Shown: positions 25,579 to 32,700 of the stretch, piece by piece
Layout of the letters: every line of letters begins with the position of its first letter
How positions within the stretch are numbered: position 1 is the stretch's first letter
Assembly (NCBI RefSeq): GCF_027497355.1
Contig: NZ_CP114909.1
Location: 2,976,001-3,040,000, forward strand
Source of the DNA: Micromonospora sp. WMMA1947
GTDB taxonomy: Bacteria > Actinomycetota > Actinomycetes > Mycobacteriales > Micromonosporaceae
Length of the DNA stretch: 64,000 nucleotides
Direction of reading: 5' to 3'
Notes under the pieces: model-generated
Databases searched by the model: none
The model's input: only the letters and a program-made list of their open reading frames with translations
Told to the model about the DNA's origin: nothing
Program-made: the position numbers and the translations under genes

Positions 25579-27000
25579 TCACCGCAGTCGGCGGATGTCC
25601 CCGTACGCCCGGTAGAAGCCGCCCCGGCCGGACTCGCGGACCTCGGTGACCAGGTAGCGCGCGCCCGGCTCCCGGATGCCCTTGGGGAACTGCACCGACC
25701 AGTCCCGCCGGTAGCCGTCGGCGAGAACGTGCACCCGCAGCCGGCCGCCCTGCTCGACGCACTGCACCAGCACGCCGTCGCGGTCGTCGGTGGTCACCTC
25801 GACCGACGTCCAGGCGGCAGTCTCGGGCATCCGGGCCGGCGCCTTGACGTCGACCACGTCGGGCACGCTGCCCGCCTCGGCCGCCCGGATCGCTGCCTCA
25901 CTCGCGTCGATGCAGGCCAGGTGGCCGCTCGTGGTGACCACGTAGAGCCGGTTGTCGTGGTACTGCATCGAGTACGCCGAGCCGCAGCCGGTGCCGAGCT
26001 TCCACAGCCGGTTGCCGGACTGGTCGAAGCAGTAGATCGAGGACGCGCTGTCGCCCGCGAACACGTACCGGCCGCCCTCGGCGGTGGCGCAGGAGAAGAC
26101 CGCGGAGTCGCAGCGGTAGACCTGCTCGGCCCGGCCGTCCTTGCGCAGGCGCACCACCTCGCGGGTGCCCGTACCGGCGAACACGGCGTCCCGCTCCTGC
26201 CAGCCGAACAGCACCGCCCCGGTGCCGGTGTGCCACAGCTCGCGCCCGGTGCGCCAGTCGTAGCCGGTGACCCCCTGCGAGTGGCCGTGGTAGAGCGCGT
26301 CGGCGTCGCAGCGCACCATCCACGCCGACCGGCCGCGTCCCGGCCGGCGCCAGAGGAACTCGTCCTCGTGGTCGATCGCCGAGATGCCACCGTCGCGGTC
26401 GGACACGCCCAGCACGCCGTCGTGGATGTCCAGCCAGTAGATGTCGATCTCGGGCGCGATCGCGTACGCCGCCCGGGGCACCTTGCCGGACAGGTCGTAG
26501 ACGTTTCCGTCGTCGCAGCCCGCGTAGACCCAGGCGTCGTCGGCAACGATGCACTTCACCCCGTCGGGCAGCCGGACCTGGTTGACCAGCCGGGCGTCGT
26601 GGTCGAGCGTGGTGATCACGCCGTGTTCGTTGCCGACCATGCAGTGCCGGTCGTCGACGAAGATGCCGAAGGCGGGCGCGCCCGAGGCGTACCGCCAGAG
26701 GACCGGGGCGGTGCGGGCGGTCGAACGGGTGCTGACGATCTGCCGGCGCGACACGGTGCGCTTCTGGCGTACGCCGCGCACCGCCGGGGCGTACCCCTTG
26801 CGGATCTTCTCGCCGATCTTCTTCGCGGCGGCGGCGCGGGCGCGGGCGTTGTCCGGGTAGGTGCTCGTCTTCACCTGGCCCTGGTCGCCGATCCGGCCGT
26901 AGCGCACTGTCATCGCGGTGTCGTCGACCACCACCTCGTAGAACTTGTGCGCTCCACCGTCCACTTCGGACAGTTCGAGGTAGGTCGTCTCCTGGGACAT
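25579..27000 (-). CDS. WGR-domain protein with a PQQ-like beta-propeller
   Basis: 473 residues, with ggaggt upstream of ATG 27000. The first 75 residues are a WGR domain (YLELSEVDGGAHKFYEVVV, TVRYGRIGDQGQ, Lys-rich helix), a nucleic-acid-interacting module known from PARP regulators and bacterial MolR-type proteins. After a basic linker comes a seven-bladed WD/PQQ-like propeller with repeated units such as YVFAGDSASSIYCFDQSGNRLWKLG and LYVVTTSGHLACIDAS. No catalytic residues stand out. It may be a scaffold linking DNA or RNA to another protein. The gene follows the CoA-disulfide reductase on the same strand with 131 bp between, which holds the 56-bp repeat. Function unknown. Confidence 0.85.
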   Translation of the reverse strand: MSQETTYLELSEVDGGAHKFYEVVVDDTAMTVRYGRIGDQGQVKTSTYPDNARARAAAAKKIGEKIRKGYAPAVRGVRQKRTVSRRQIVSTRSTARTAPVLWRYASGAPAFGIFVDDRHCMVGNEHGVITTLDHDARLVNQVRLPDGVKCIVADDAWVYAGCDDGNVYDLSGKVPRAAYAIAPEIDIYWLDIHDGVLGVSDRDGGISAIDHEDEFLWRRPGRGRSAWMVRCDADALYHGHSQGVTGYDWRTGRELWHTGTGAVLFGWQERDAVFAGTGTREVVRLRKDGRAEQVYRCDSAVFSCATAEGGRYVFAGDSASSIYCFDQSGNRLWKLGTGCGSAYSMQYHDNRLYVVTTSGHLACIDASEAAIRAAEAGSVPDVVDVKAPARMPETAAWTSVEVTTDDRDGVLVQCVEQGGRLRVHVLADGYRRDWSVQFPKGIREPGARYLVTEVRESGRGGFYRAYGDIRRLR

Positions 27001-27078
27001 GGGGGTTTACCTCCGAGGGGAAGTGCCGGACCGGCAACGCGCACACGCTAACGCCGGGCACCGACAAACCCGGGTGCC

Positions 27079-27134
27079 GGTGTTAAGAAGGGGCCCTTCC
27101 TCTACCGGAGGCGTTAATAGGGGGCCCTTCCTTA
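27079..27134 (-). repeat. 56-bp palindromic intergenic repeat, copy 1, starting at the TAA stop of the CoA-disulfide reductase gene
   Basis: Read on the minus strand, the element begins taaggaagggcccc, passes through attaacgcctccggtaga, and ends cttaacacc. Copy 2 at 40000-40055 is the same apart from three substitutions. Each half carries a GGGCCC core flanked by gttaa or taagg, so it can fold into one long or two short hairpins. Its first three bases are the stop codon of the upstream gene. Confidence 0.9.
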
Positions 27135-28514
27135 CACGGCGGCGAGGGCGTCGACGGCCTTTCGGGCCGCGATCAGCACCGGGTCCCACACCGGGGCGTA
27201 CGGCGGCGCGTAACCCAGGTCGAGCGCCGTCATCTCGTCCACTGTCATGCCGTTCCACAGCGCGACCGCGAGCGCGTCGATCCGCTTGGCCGCCTCGGAC
27301 CACCCGACGATCTGCGCCCCGAGCAACCGCCCGCTGGGCCGCTCGGCGAGCAGCTTGACCGTCATCGGCCGCGAGCCCGGGTAGTAGCCGGCCCGGTTCG
27401 TCGACTGGGCCAGCACGGTGACGAACTCGAAGCCCGCCTCCCGCGCGTCCCGCTCGCGCAGCCCGGTGCGGCCCACCTCCAGCTCGCAGACCTTGGTGAC
27501 GGCGGTGCCGATGACGCCGGGGAAGGTGGCGTACCCGCCGCCGATGTTGATGCCCGCTACCCGGCCCTGCTTGTTGGCGTGCGTGCCGAGCGGGATGTGC
27601 ACGGGCATGCCGCTGACCCGGTGCAGGGACTCCACGCAGTCGCCCGCCGCCCAGACGCCCGGTACGCCCGGCACCCGCATCCGGCGGTCGGTCCGGACCG
27701 CGCCGGACGGACCGATCGGCAGGCCGGCGGCCTCGGCGAGCCCGATGTTGGGGCGTACCCCGAGGCCCAGCACCACGACGTCGGCCGGCATCGGCCCCTC
27801 GTCGGTGACCACCGCGGAGATCCGGCCGTCCCGCTCGTCGAGGCCGGTGACGGTGAGGCCGGTGCGGACGCCGATGCCGGTGCCGCGCATCGCCTCGGCC
27901 ACCAGCTCGCCCATGTCGGGGTCGACTGTGGACATCGGCTGGTCGGCCTGCTCCACCAGCTGCACCGAGAGCCCGCGTTGCACGAGCGCCTCGGCCATCT
28001 CGACGCCGACGTAGCCGCCGCCGACCACCACCGCGTGCCGGGGCCGGGGCTCGCGTTCGAGCCAGTCGATCAGCGCCGCCCCGTCGTCCAGCGTCTGCAC
28101 GCCGAACACCCCGGCCACGTCGTCGCGTGCCCAGTCCGGCTGCACCGGGGACGCGCCGGTGGCGTACACCAGGGTGTCGAAACCGGCGCGGACCTCGCCG
28201 CCGCCGTCCAGGTCGCGTGCGATCACCTCGCGGCGGTCCAGGTCGATGGCAGTGACCTCGTGCCGGGTACGGACCTCGATGCCGAACTCGTCGCGGAAGG
28301 TCGCCGGGTCGCGCGCGACCAACTCGTCCCGATCCTCCACCAGGCCGCTCACCCAGTAGGGGATGCCGCAGGCCGAGTAGGAGGTGAAGTGCCCTCGTTC
28401 GAATGCGACGATCTCCAGGTCGGACCGGTCGCGGCGGCGCCGCGCCTGCGACGCCGCCGACATGCCGGCGGCGTCGCCGCCGATGACGATCATGCGCTCG
28501 GCCACGTCGCCCAT
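27132..28514 (-). CDS. CoA-disulfide reductase / NADH oxidase-family flavoprotein
   Basis: 460 residues from ATG 28514; GTG 28505 (VAERMIVIGG) is an equally plausible start. It is a single-cysteine pyridine nucleotide-disulfide oxidoreductase: N-terminal FAD motif IVIGGDAAGMSAA, redox Cys49 in SYSACGIPY, second Rossmann motif VVVGGGYVGVEMAEAL, the FAD-ribityl motif GVWAAGDC, and a C-terminal dimerisation domain. This group reduces CoA disulfide or persulfides with NAD(P)H, or oxygen in the Nox branch. It lacks the rhodanese domain of CoADR-Rhd fusions. The TAA stop codon is the first three bases of the 56-bp repeat. It lies 32 bp downstream of the glutamate-cysteine-ligase-like gene, so the two probably share a transcript and a thiol theme. 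Confidence 0.9.
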   Translation of the reverse strand: MGDVAERMIVIGGDAAGMSAASQARRRRDRSDLEIVAFERGHFTSYSACGIPYWVSGLVEDRDELVARDPATFRDEFGIEVRTRHEVTAIDLDRREVIARDLDGGGEVRAGFDTLVYATGASPVQPDWARDDVAGVFGVQTLDDGAALIDWLEREPRPRHAVVVGGGYVGVEMAEALVQRGLSVQLVEQADQPMSTVDPDMGELVAEAMRGTGIGVRTGLTVTGLDERDGRISAVVTDEGPMPADVVVLGLGVRPNIGLAEAAGLPIGPSGAVRTDRRMRVPGVPGVWAAGDCVESLHRVSGMPVHIPLGTHANKQGRVAGINIGGGYATFPGVIGTAVTKVCELEVGRTGLRERDAREAGFEFVTVLAQSTNRAGYYPGSRPMTVKLLAERPSGRLLGAQIVGWSEAAKRIDALAVALWNGMTVDEMTALDLGYAPPYAPVWDPVLIAARKAVDALAAV

Positions 28515-28546
28515 CCTGTCACGCCGGGCCACGGCCGCGTGGCCGC

Positions 28547-29686
28547 TCAGCCACGGGTCTGCCGCGCCACGTCCGCGACCACGTCGACGAGGTTGCCGGT
28601 ACGTTCGAACACCGCCCGCTGCCGCGCCGCGCCGCTGCCGTGCCGGCGCAGCCCGCCCAGCAGATCGGTCACCCGGTCCAGGTCGCCGTGCCGTTCCAGT
28701 TCCGGGCGCAGCCGGTCGACCAGCCGGTCCAGCAGCTCCCACGCCGGGCGCAGCTCACCGTCGGTGAGGTCGACGCCCTCGCCCTCCAGCCCGTCGTGGG
28801 CGGCCCGCCAGTGCGCCGCCACGAGCAGGTGGTGGTCGGTGTTGACGGCCGGACGGCCGGCGTCGATGTCGGTGAGCGCTGTCGCGACGAGCGCGCGGAC
28901 CAGCGCCGCCACCAGCACCGCGTCGTCCACGGAGGGGCAGACGTCGCCGATGCGGATCTCCACCGTGGGGTACTTCGCGGAGAGCCGGGCGTACCAGTAG
29001 AGCATCCCCTCGTCCAGCATCACGCCGCTGGCGATGAGCTGCCGGATCAGCCGCTCGTAGTGCTCGTGCGACTCCAGGTACGGGGTGGGCGCGACGGACG
29101 GCCAGCGTTCCCACTCCACCGAGCGCCAGCTCGCGTACCCGGTGTCCGCCCCCCGGGAGAACGGGGAGTTGGCGGTGGCCGCGTGCAGGATCGGCAGCCA
29201 GGGCCGGACGTGGTTGAGCACCTGCACACCGGTGTCCGGGTCGGGAATGCCGACGTGCACGTGCATGCCGTTGTTCCCGGGGCCGGGCACCAGCAGCCGG
29301 AACCGCTCGATCATCCGGTCGAAGCGCGGCTTGTCCACCACCGGCGGCACCGGCCCGTCGACCGGCCCGGTGCCGATCGCGAGCAGCCGTACGCCGGCCC
29401 GCTCGGCCGCGTCGGCCAGCTCGGCGCGCAGCATCGACAGCGAGTGCCGGATCGAGGACAGGTCCAGTCCGGGCGGGCTGCCGATCTCGATCTGGCTGGT
29501 CTGGAACTCCCGTTCCACCTGACCGCGCAGCTCGGCCGGCACCTGCTCCATCACCAGGTCGACGGCGGGTACGGCGGTCCCGGTGTGCGGGTCGGCGAGC
29601 AGGAACTCCTCCTCGACGCCGACCGTCAGCAGGTCGGTTCCGCCCGGTGCGGCGCTCCGCTCCCGCTCCGCCACTGAGCCACTCAT
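28547..29686 (-). CDS. Carboxylate-amine ligase, glutamate--cysteine ligase 2 family (YbdK)
   Basis: 379 residues from ATG 29686; an in-frame upstream extension to 29752 is less likely. Family marks are VGVEEEFLLAD near the N-terminus, EFQTSQIEIGSPP, GNNGMHVHVGIPD, SPFSRGADTGYASWRS and PTVEIRIGDVC. GCS2 enzymes join glutamate to an amine such as cysteine using ATP. In actinobacteria, which use mycothiol rather than glutathione, YbdK homologues have uncertain substrates, though one relative (EgtA) makes gamma-glutamylcysteine for ergothioneine. No other ergothioneine genes are visible here, so I keep the general name. It sits directly upstream of the CoA-disulfide reductase gene on the same strand. 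Confidence 0.88.
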   Translation of the reverse strand: MSGSVAERERSAAPGGTDLLTVGVEEEFLLADPHTGTAVPAVDLVMEQVPAELRGQVEREFQTSQIEIGSPPGLDLSSIRHSLSMLRAELADAAERAGVRLLAIGTGPVDGPVPPVVDKPRFDRMIERFRLLVPGPGNNGMHVHVGIPDPDTGVQVLNHVRPWLPILHAATANSPFSRGADTGYASWRSVEWERWPSVAPTPYLESHEHYERLIRQLIASGVMLDEGMLYWYARLSAKYPTVEIRIGDVCPSVDDAVLVAALVRALVATALTDIDAGRPAVNTDHHLLVAAHWRAAHDGLEGEGVDLTDGELRPAWELLDRLVDRLRPELERHGDLDRVTDLLGGLRRHGSGAARQRAVFERTGNLVDVVADVARQTRG

Positions 29687-29892
29687 CGTCACCACCGTCT
29701 CCTCCGGACCGCTCACGGCACCGTGCCGCGGGGTCGAGAGCCTGTTACCCACCGTGTCCGTTTCGGGAAACGTGCCGGTGGGCGTGTCGGTGCCGGTTCG
29801 CCCGTTCGGGGTCGCGTGCGGGGCCGGCCGAGCGTCGGATCGGCGTGCGCGCAGGGGCCCCGGTGCGTGACACGGCGGGCTAGGGTGGGCTC

Positions 29893-30177
29893 GTGGCGGG
29901 GATGCTGGCGGTGCTGACGGGGGCGTGGGCGTACGCCCTCACCCTGTTCGCCGACCGGCCGGCCGGGCTGCTCGCCGGTGCGGCGGTCGTCGCCGCGCTG
30001 CTGCTCGCGACCCTGCTCGCGCTGCGCGTCCGCGCGCTGCCCACGCCGCCCGGCACCCGGTTCGCCGCCGCACTACGGGCCCGCGCCCGCCGTCGTGGGG
30101 TGCCCCGGCAGGTCGACCCGGACGCGCCGGGGCGTCCGCGCCCCCGCGCACCCGGCCTGCGCCCCTCGGCCGCGTAG
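29893..30177 (+). CDS. Small membrane protein of the DUF6412 type
   Basis: 94 residues from GTG 29893. Two hydrophobic helices (MLAVLTGAWAYALTLFA and GLLAGAAVVAALLLATLLAL) form a hairpin, followed by an Arg/Pro-rich, strongly basic tail (RARARRRGVPRQVDPDAPGRPRP) that should lie in the cytoplasm. I recall this small protein as a regular neighbour of YidC-type insertase paralogues in Micromonosporaceae, and here such an insertase follows 132 bp downstream. A helper role in insertion or ribosome contact through the basic tail is possible but is inference. Confidence 0.7.
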   Translation: MAGMLAVLTGAWAYALTLFADRPAGLLAGAAVVAALLLATLLALRVRALPTPPGTRFAAALRARARRRGVPRQVDPDAPGRPRPRAPGLRPSAA

Positions 30178-30309
30178 CCACCTCCTTCCGGCCCGCGCCG
30201 GCGGGCCGCCGCTCTCTCCCCGGCTTCGCGGCCGATTCCGTCGTCATCCGTCCCGCCGCGCGCACGTCGCCGCCCGGGACACCCGGAATCGCCATCGAGG
30301 GGTCCACCC

Positions 30310-31056
30310 ATGCTCGCCTTCGCACCGTTGCACTCGGCGGCCTCGGCCGCCGCCACCGTCGTCACCTGGCTCGCCGACGTGCTCGCCCCGCTCACCGGCG
30401 GCGCCGCCACGGCGGCCGCCATCGTCCTGTTCACCGTCGCCGTCCGGCTGCTGATCTCGCCGCTGACGGTGGCACAGGTCCGCGGGGAGCGGCGTCGCAC
30501 CGCGCTCGCCCCCGAGGTACGGGAACTCCAGCGCCGGTACGCCGACGACCCGTCCCGCCTGCAGAGCGAGGTGTTCGCGCTCTACCGCAACGCCGGGGCC
30601 AGCCCGGTCGCGGGCTGCCTGCCGGCGCTGTTGCAGGCGCCGTTCTTCCTTGTCATGTACCGCCTGTTCGCCACCGGTGACGGCGCGCCGCAGCTGCTGG
30701 GGGAGCGGCTGGCCGGCGTACCGCTGGGGTGGCACCTCGGCGACGGGCTGTCCGGTCCGGTGCTGCTCGTGTTCGGGGTGCTGCTGGCCGCGCTGCTCGC
30801 GCTGGCCTGGTGGTCGTCGCGGCGGATGCGCCGGGCGGCGGCCGCCACCGGCACGGTGGCCGGTACGCCCACCGAGGGCCCGGGCGCGGCGGTGCTCGGG
30901 CGGCTGTTGCCGCTGCTGCCGTACGCCACGGTGCTGGTGGCGCTCGTGGTGCCGCTGGCGGCGGTGCTCTATCTGGTCACCACCACGGCGTGGACCGCGC
31001 TGGAGCAGGTGGTGCTGCGCCGGCCGCAGCCGGCGGCGGCCATCGACAAGCGTTGA
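30310..31056 (+). CDS. YidC/Oxa1-family membrane protein insertase (paralogue)
   Basis: 248 residues. The protein has the conserved insertase core: an N-terminal helix, AIVLFTVAVRLLISPLTVAQVRGERR with the arginine that faces the hydrophilic groove, a coiled-coil-like cytoplasmic loop (LAPEVRELQRRYADDP), AGCLPALLQAPFFLVMYRLF, then two or three further helices and a short basic tail. It inserts or helps fold membrane proteins. The main bacterial yidC normally lies between rnpA and jag near the origin; none of those genes is here, so this is probably a second, specialised copy. Its stop codon (31054-31056) overlaps the -35 element of the next promoter. Confidence 0.92.
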   Translation: MLAFAPLHSAASAAATVVTWLADVLAPLTGGAATAAAIVLFTVAVRLLISPLTVAQVRGERRRTALAPEVRELQRRYADDPSRLQSEVFALYRNAGASPVAGCLPALLQAPFFLVMYRLFATGDGAPQLLGERLAGVPLGWHLGDGLSGPVLLVFGVLLAALLALAWWSSRRMRRAAAATGTVAGTPTEGPGAAVLGRLLPLLPYATVLVALVVPLAAVLYLVTTTAWTALEQVVLRRPQPAAAIDKR

Positions 31057-31082
31057 CAAATGCGGGGGCGGGCGCGTAGAAA
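31053..31082 (+). promoter_or_regulatory. Strong sigma-70-type promoter for the GH16 gene
   Basis: Perfect TTGACA at 31053-31058, an 18-bp spacer, then TAGAAA at 31077-31082. The -35 box overlaps the stop codon of the yidC-like gene. Confidence 0.7.
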
Positions 31083-31084
31083 TC

Positions 31085-31103
31085 GCTCTCAGAGAGCGCT
31101 CTC
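31085..31103 (+). promoter_or_regulatory. Overlapping dyads at the GH16 promoter, LacI/CebR-like operator candidate
   Basis: gctctc-a-gagagc (31085-31097) overlaps gagagcgctctc (31092-31103), a perfect 12-bp palindrome centred on AGCGCT. The core resembles the CebR operator TGGGAGCGCTCCCA that controls cellulase genes in actinomycetes. It lies just downstream of the -10 box, where bound repressor would block initiation. Confidence 0.6.
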
Positions 31104-31133
31104 CCGGACCCGTCCCCGCAGAGAGGCACCCCG

Positions 31134-32558
31134 ATGAACCCGATCCCGGCGGCTGCGGCCGCCTCCGCCACCGTGCCCCGACCACGCCGCCGGCTCGCCC
31201 TGGCCGCCGGCGTCCTCGCGCTCACCACCGCGCTCGCGGGCGTCTCGATGACCGCCCAGGCTGCGGTGCCCCCGACGCCGTCCGGGTGGAACCTGGTGTG
31301 GAGCGACGACTTCACCGGCTCCGCCGGCACGCTGCCCTCGTCCGCCAACTGGATCATCGACACCGGCACCAGCTACCCGGGCGGCCCGGCCAACTGGGGC
31401 ACCGGCGAGATCCAGACCTACACCTCCAGCACCGCCAACCTGGCCCACGACGGCTCGGGCAACCTGCGCATCACGCCGCTGCGGGACTCCGCCGGCCGCT
31501 GGACCTCGGCCCGGATCGAGACGGTGCGTTCGAACTTCAAGCCGCCGACCGGCGGCGTGCTGGCCTTGGAGGGCCGGATCCAGATGCCGAACGTGACGGG
31601 GGCGGCGGCGTCCGGGTACTGGCCGGCGTTCTGGGCGCTCGGCTCGCCGTACCGGGGCAACTACCAGAACTGGCCGGGCATCGGCGAGTTCGACGTGATG
31701 GAGAACGTCAACGGGATCAACTCGGTCTGGGGCGTGCTGCACTGCGGCGTCGCGCCGGGCGGCCCGTGCGGGGAGTTCAACGGCATCGGCGCGTCCCGGG
31801 CCTGTCCGGGCAGCACCTGCCAGTCGGCGTTCCACACCTACCGGTTCGAGTGGGACGCTTCGATCAGCCCGCAGCAACTGCGCTGGTACGTCGACGGTCA
31901 GCTCTTCCACACCGTCGGGCAGAACCAGATCGGTGAGCCGTACTGGAGTCAGATGACCAACCACGCCGGCTACTTCCTGCTGCTCAACGTGGCGATGGGC
32001 GGCGGCTTCCCGGACGGCGTGGCCGGCTCGGCGACGCCGACCGCGTCGACCGTGCCCGGCCGGTCGATGCTTGTCGACTACGTGGCCGTCTACACCCGCG
32101 GTGGCGGGAGTAACCCGTCGCCGACGCCGACCACGCCGCCGCCGGGCGGAGTGCGTGACGCCTACTCGACGATCCAGGCCGAGTCGTTCAACGCGCAGAA
32201 CGGCGTGCAGGTGGAGACGTGCGCCGAGGGTGGCCAGGACATCGGGTGGCTCGCCAACGGCGACTGGGCCCGCTACGACAACGTCGACTTCGGCTCCACG
32301 CCGCCGCGCGACTTCGTGGCCCGGGTCGCCTCCGGCGCGGCGTCCGGGGTGAGCGGGCTGGTGGAGGTCCGGGTGGACAGCCCGACCGCGCCGCCGATCG
32401 GCAGTTTCGCGGTCGGCAACACCGGCGGCTGGCAGACCTGGCGCTCGGTGCCCGGCAACGTCAGCGCGGTGACCGGGCGGCGCACCGTCTACCTGACGTT
32501 CAGCAGCGGTCAGCCGTCCGACTTCGTCAACGTCAACTGGTTCACCTTCCGCCGCTGA
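31134..32558 (+). CDS. Secreted GH16 beta-glucanase with CBM6
   Basis: 474 residues. A long signal peptide (PRPRRRLALAAGVLALTTALAGVSMTAQAA) precedes a GH16 catalytic jelly-roll (about 45-320) with the retaining motif GEFDVMENV: nucleophile Glu185, helper Asp187 and acid/base Glu190. The extra residue in ExDxxE is typical of laminarinase/beta-1,3-glucanase members. SGYWPAFWALG and the final WNLVWSDDF-type motifs also fit. After a Pro/Thr linker (NPSPTPTTPPPGG) comes a CBM6-like domain (about 345-474: IQAESF, NGDWARYDNVDF, VNVNWFTFRR). It should hydrolyse beta-1,3-glucans such as fungal cell wall or laminarin outside the cell. A strong promoter and a LacI-type operator precede it. Confidence 0.93.
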   Translation: MNPIPAAAAASATVPRPRRRLALAAGVLALTTALAGVSMTAQAAVPPTPSGWNLVWSDDFTGSAGTLPSSANWIIDTGTSYPGGPANWGTGEIQTYTSSTANLAHDGSGNLRITPLRDSAGRWTSARIETVRSNFKPPTGGVLALEGRIQMPNVTGAAASGYWPAFWALGSPYRGNYQNWPGIGEFDVMENVNGINSVWGVLHCGVAPGGPCGEFNGIGASRACPGSTCQSAFHTYRFEWDASISPQQLRWYVDGQLFHTVGQNQIGEPYWSQMTNHAGYFLLLNVAMGGGFPDGVAGSATPTASTVPGRSMLVDYVAVYTRGGGSNPSPTPTTPPPGGVRDAYSTIQAESFNAQNGVQVETCAEGGQDIGWLANGDWARYDNVDFGSTPPRDFVARVASGAASGVSGLVEVRVDSPTAPPIGSFAVGNTGGWQTWRSVPGNVSAVTGRRTVYLTFSSGQPSDFVNVNWFTFRR

Positions 32559-32570
32559 GGCCGGTCGGAA

Positions 32571-32599
32571 CGCGGCCCGGACCCCCGGTCCGGGTCGCG
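32571..32599 (+). terminator. GC-rich hairpin after the GH16 gene
   Basis: cccggacc (32576-32583) pairs with ggtccggg (32587-32594). The stem extends by one G-T pair and cgcg/cgcg to 13 bp (32571-32599). It begins 13 bp after the stop. Confidence 0.7.
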
Positions 32600-32611
32600 T
32601 CGAACCGGTGC

Positions 32612-32640
32612 TGGACAGAAACAGTTAACACTCCTAATAA
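32612..32640 (+). promoter_or_regulatory. Promoter for the GH18 gene
   Basis: TGGACA (32612-32617), a 17-bp spacer, then TAATAA (32635-32640), in an AT-rich patch unusual for this DNA. A gttaac palindrome lies in the spacer. The start codon is 60 bp downstream and is preceded by ggagg. Confidence 0.6.
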
Positions 32641-32700
32641 TAGGCGCGCGTCGACGGTTGTGAATTCCTCTCCACCCCCGCCCGTCCCCTGGAGGACGCC

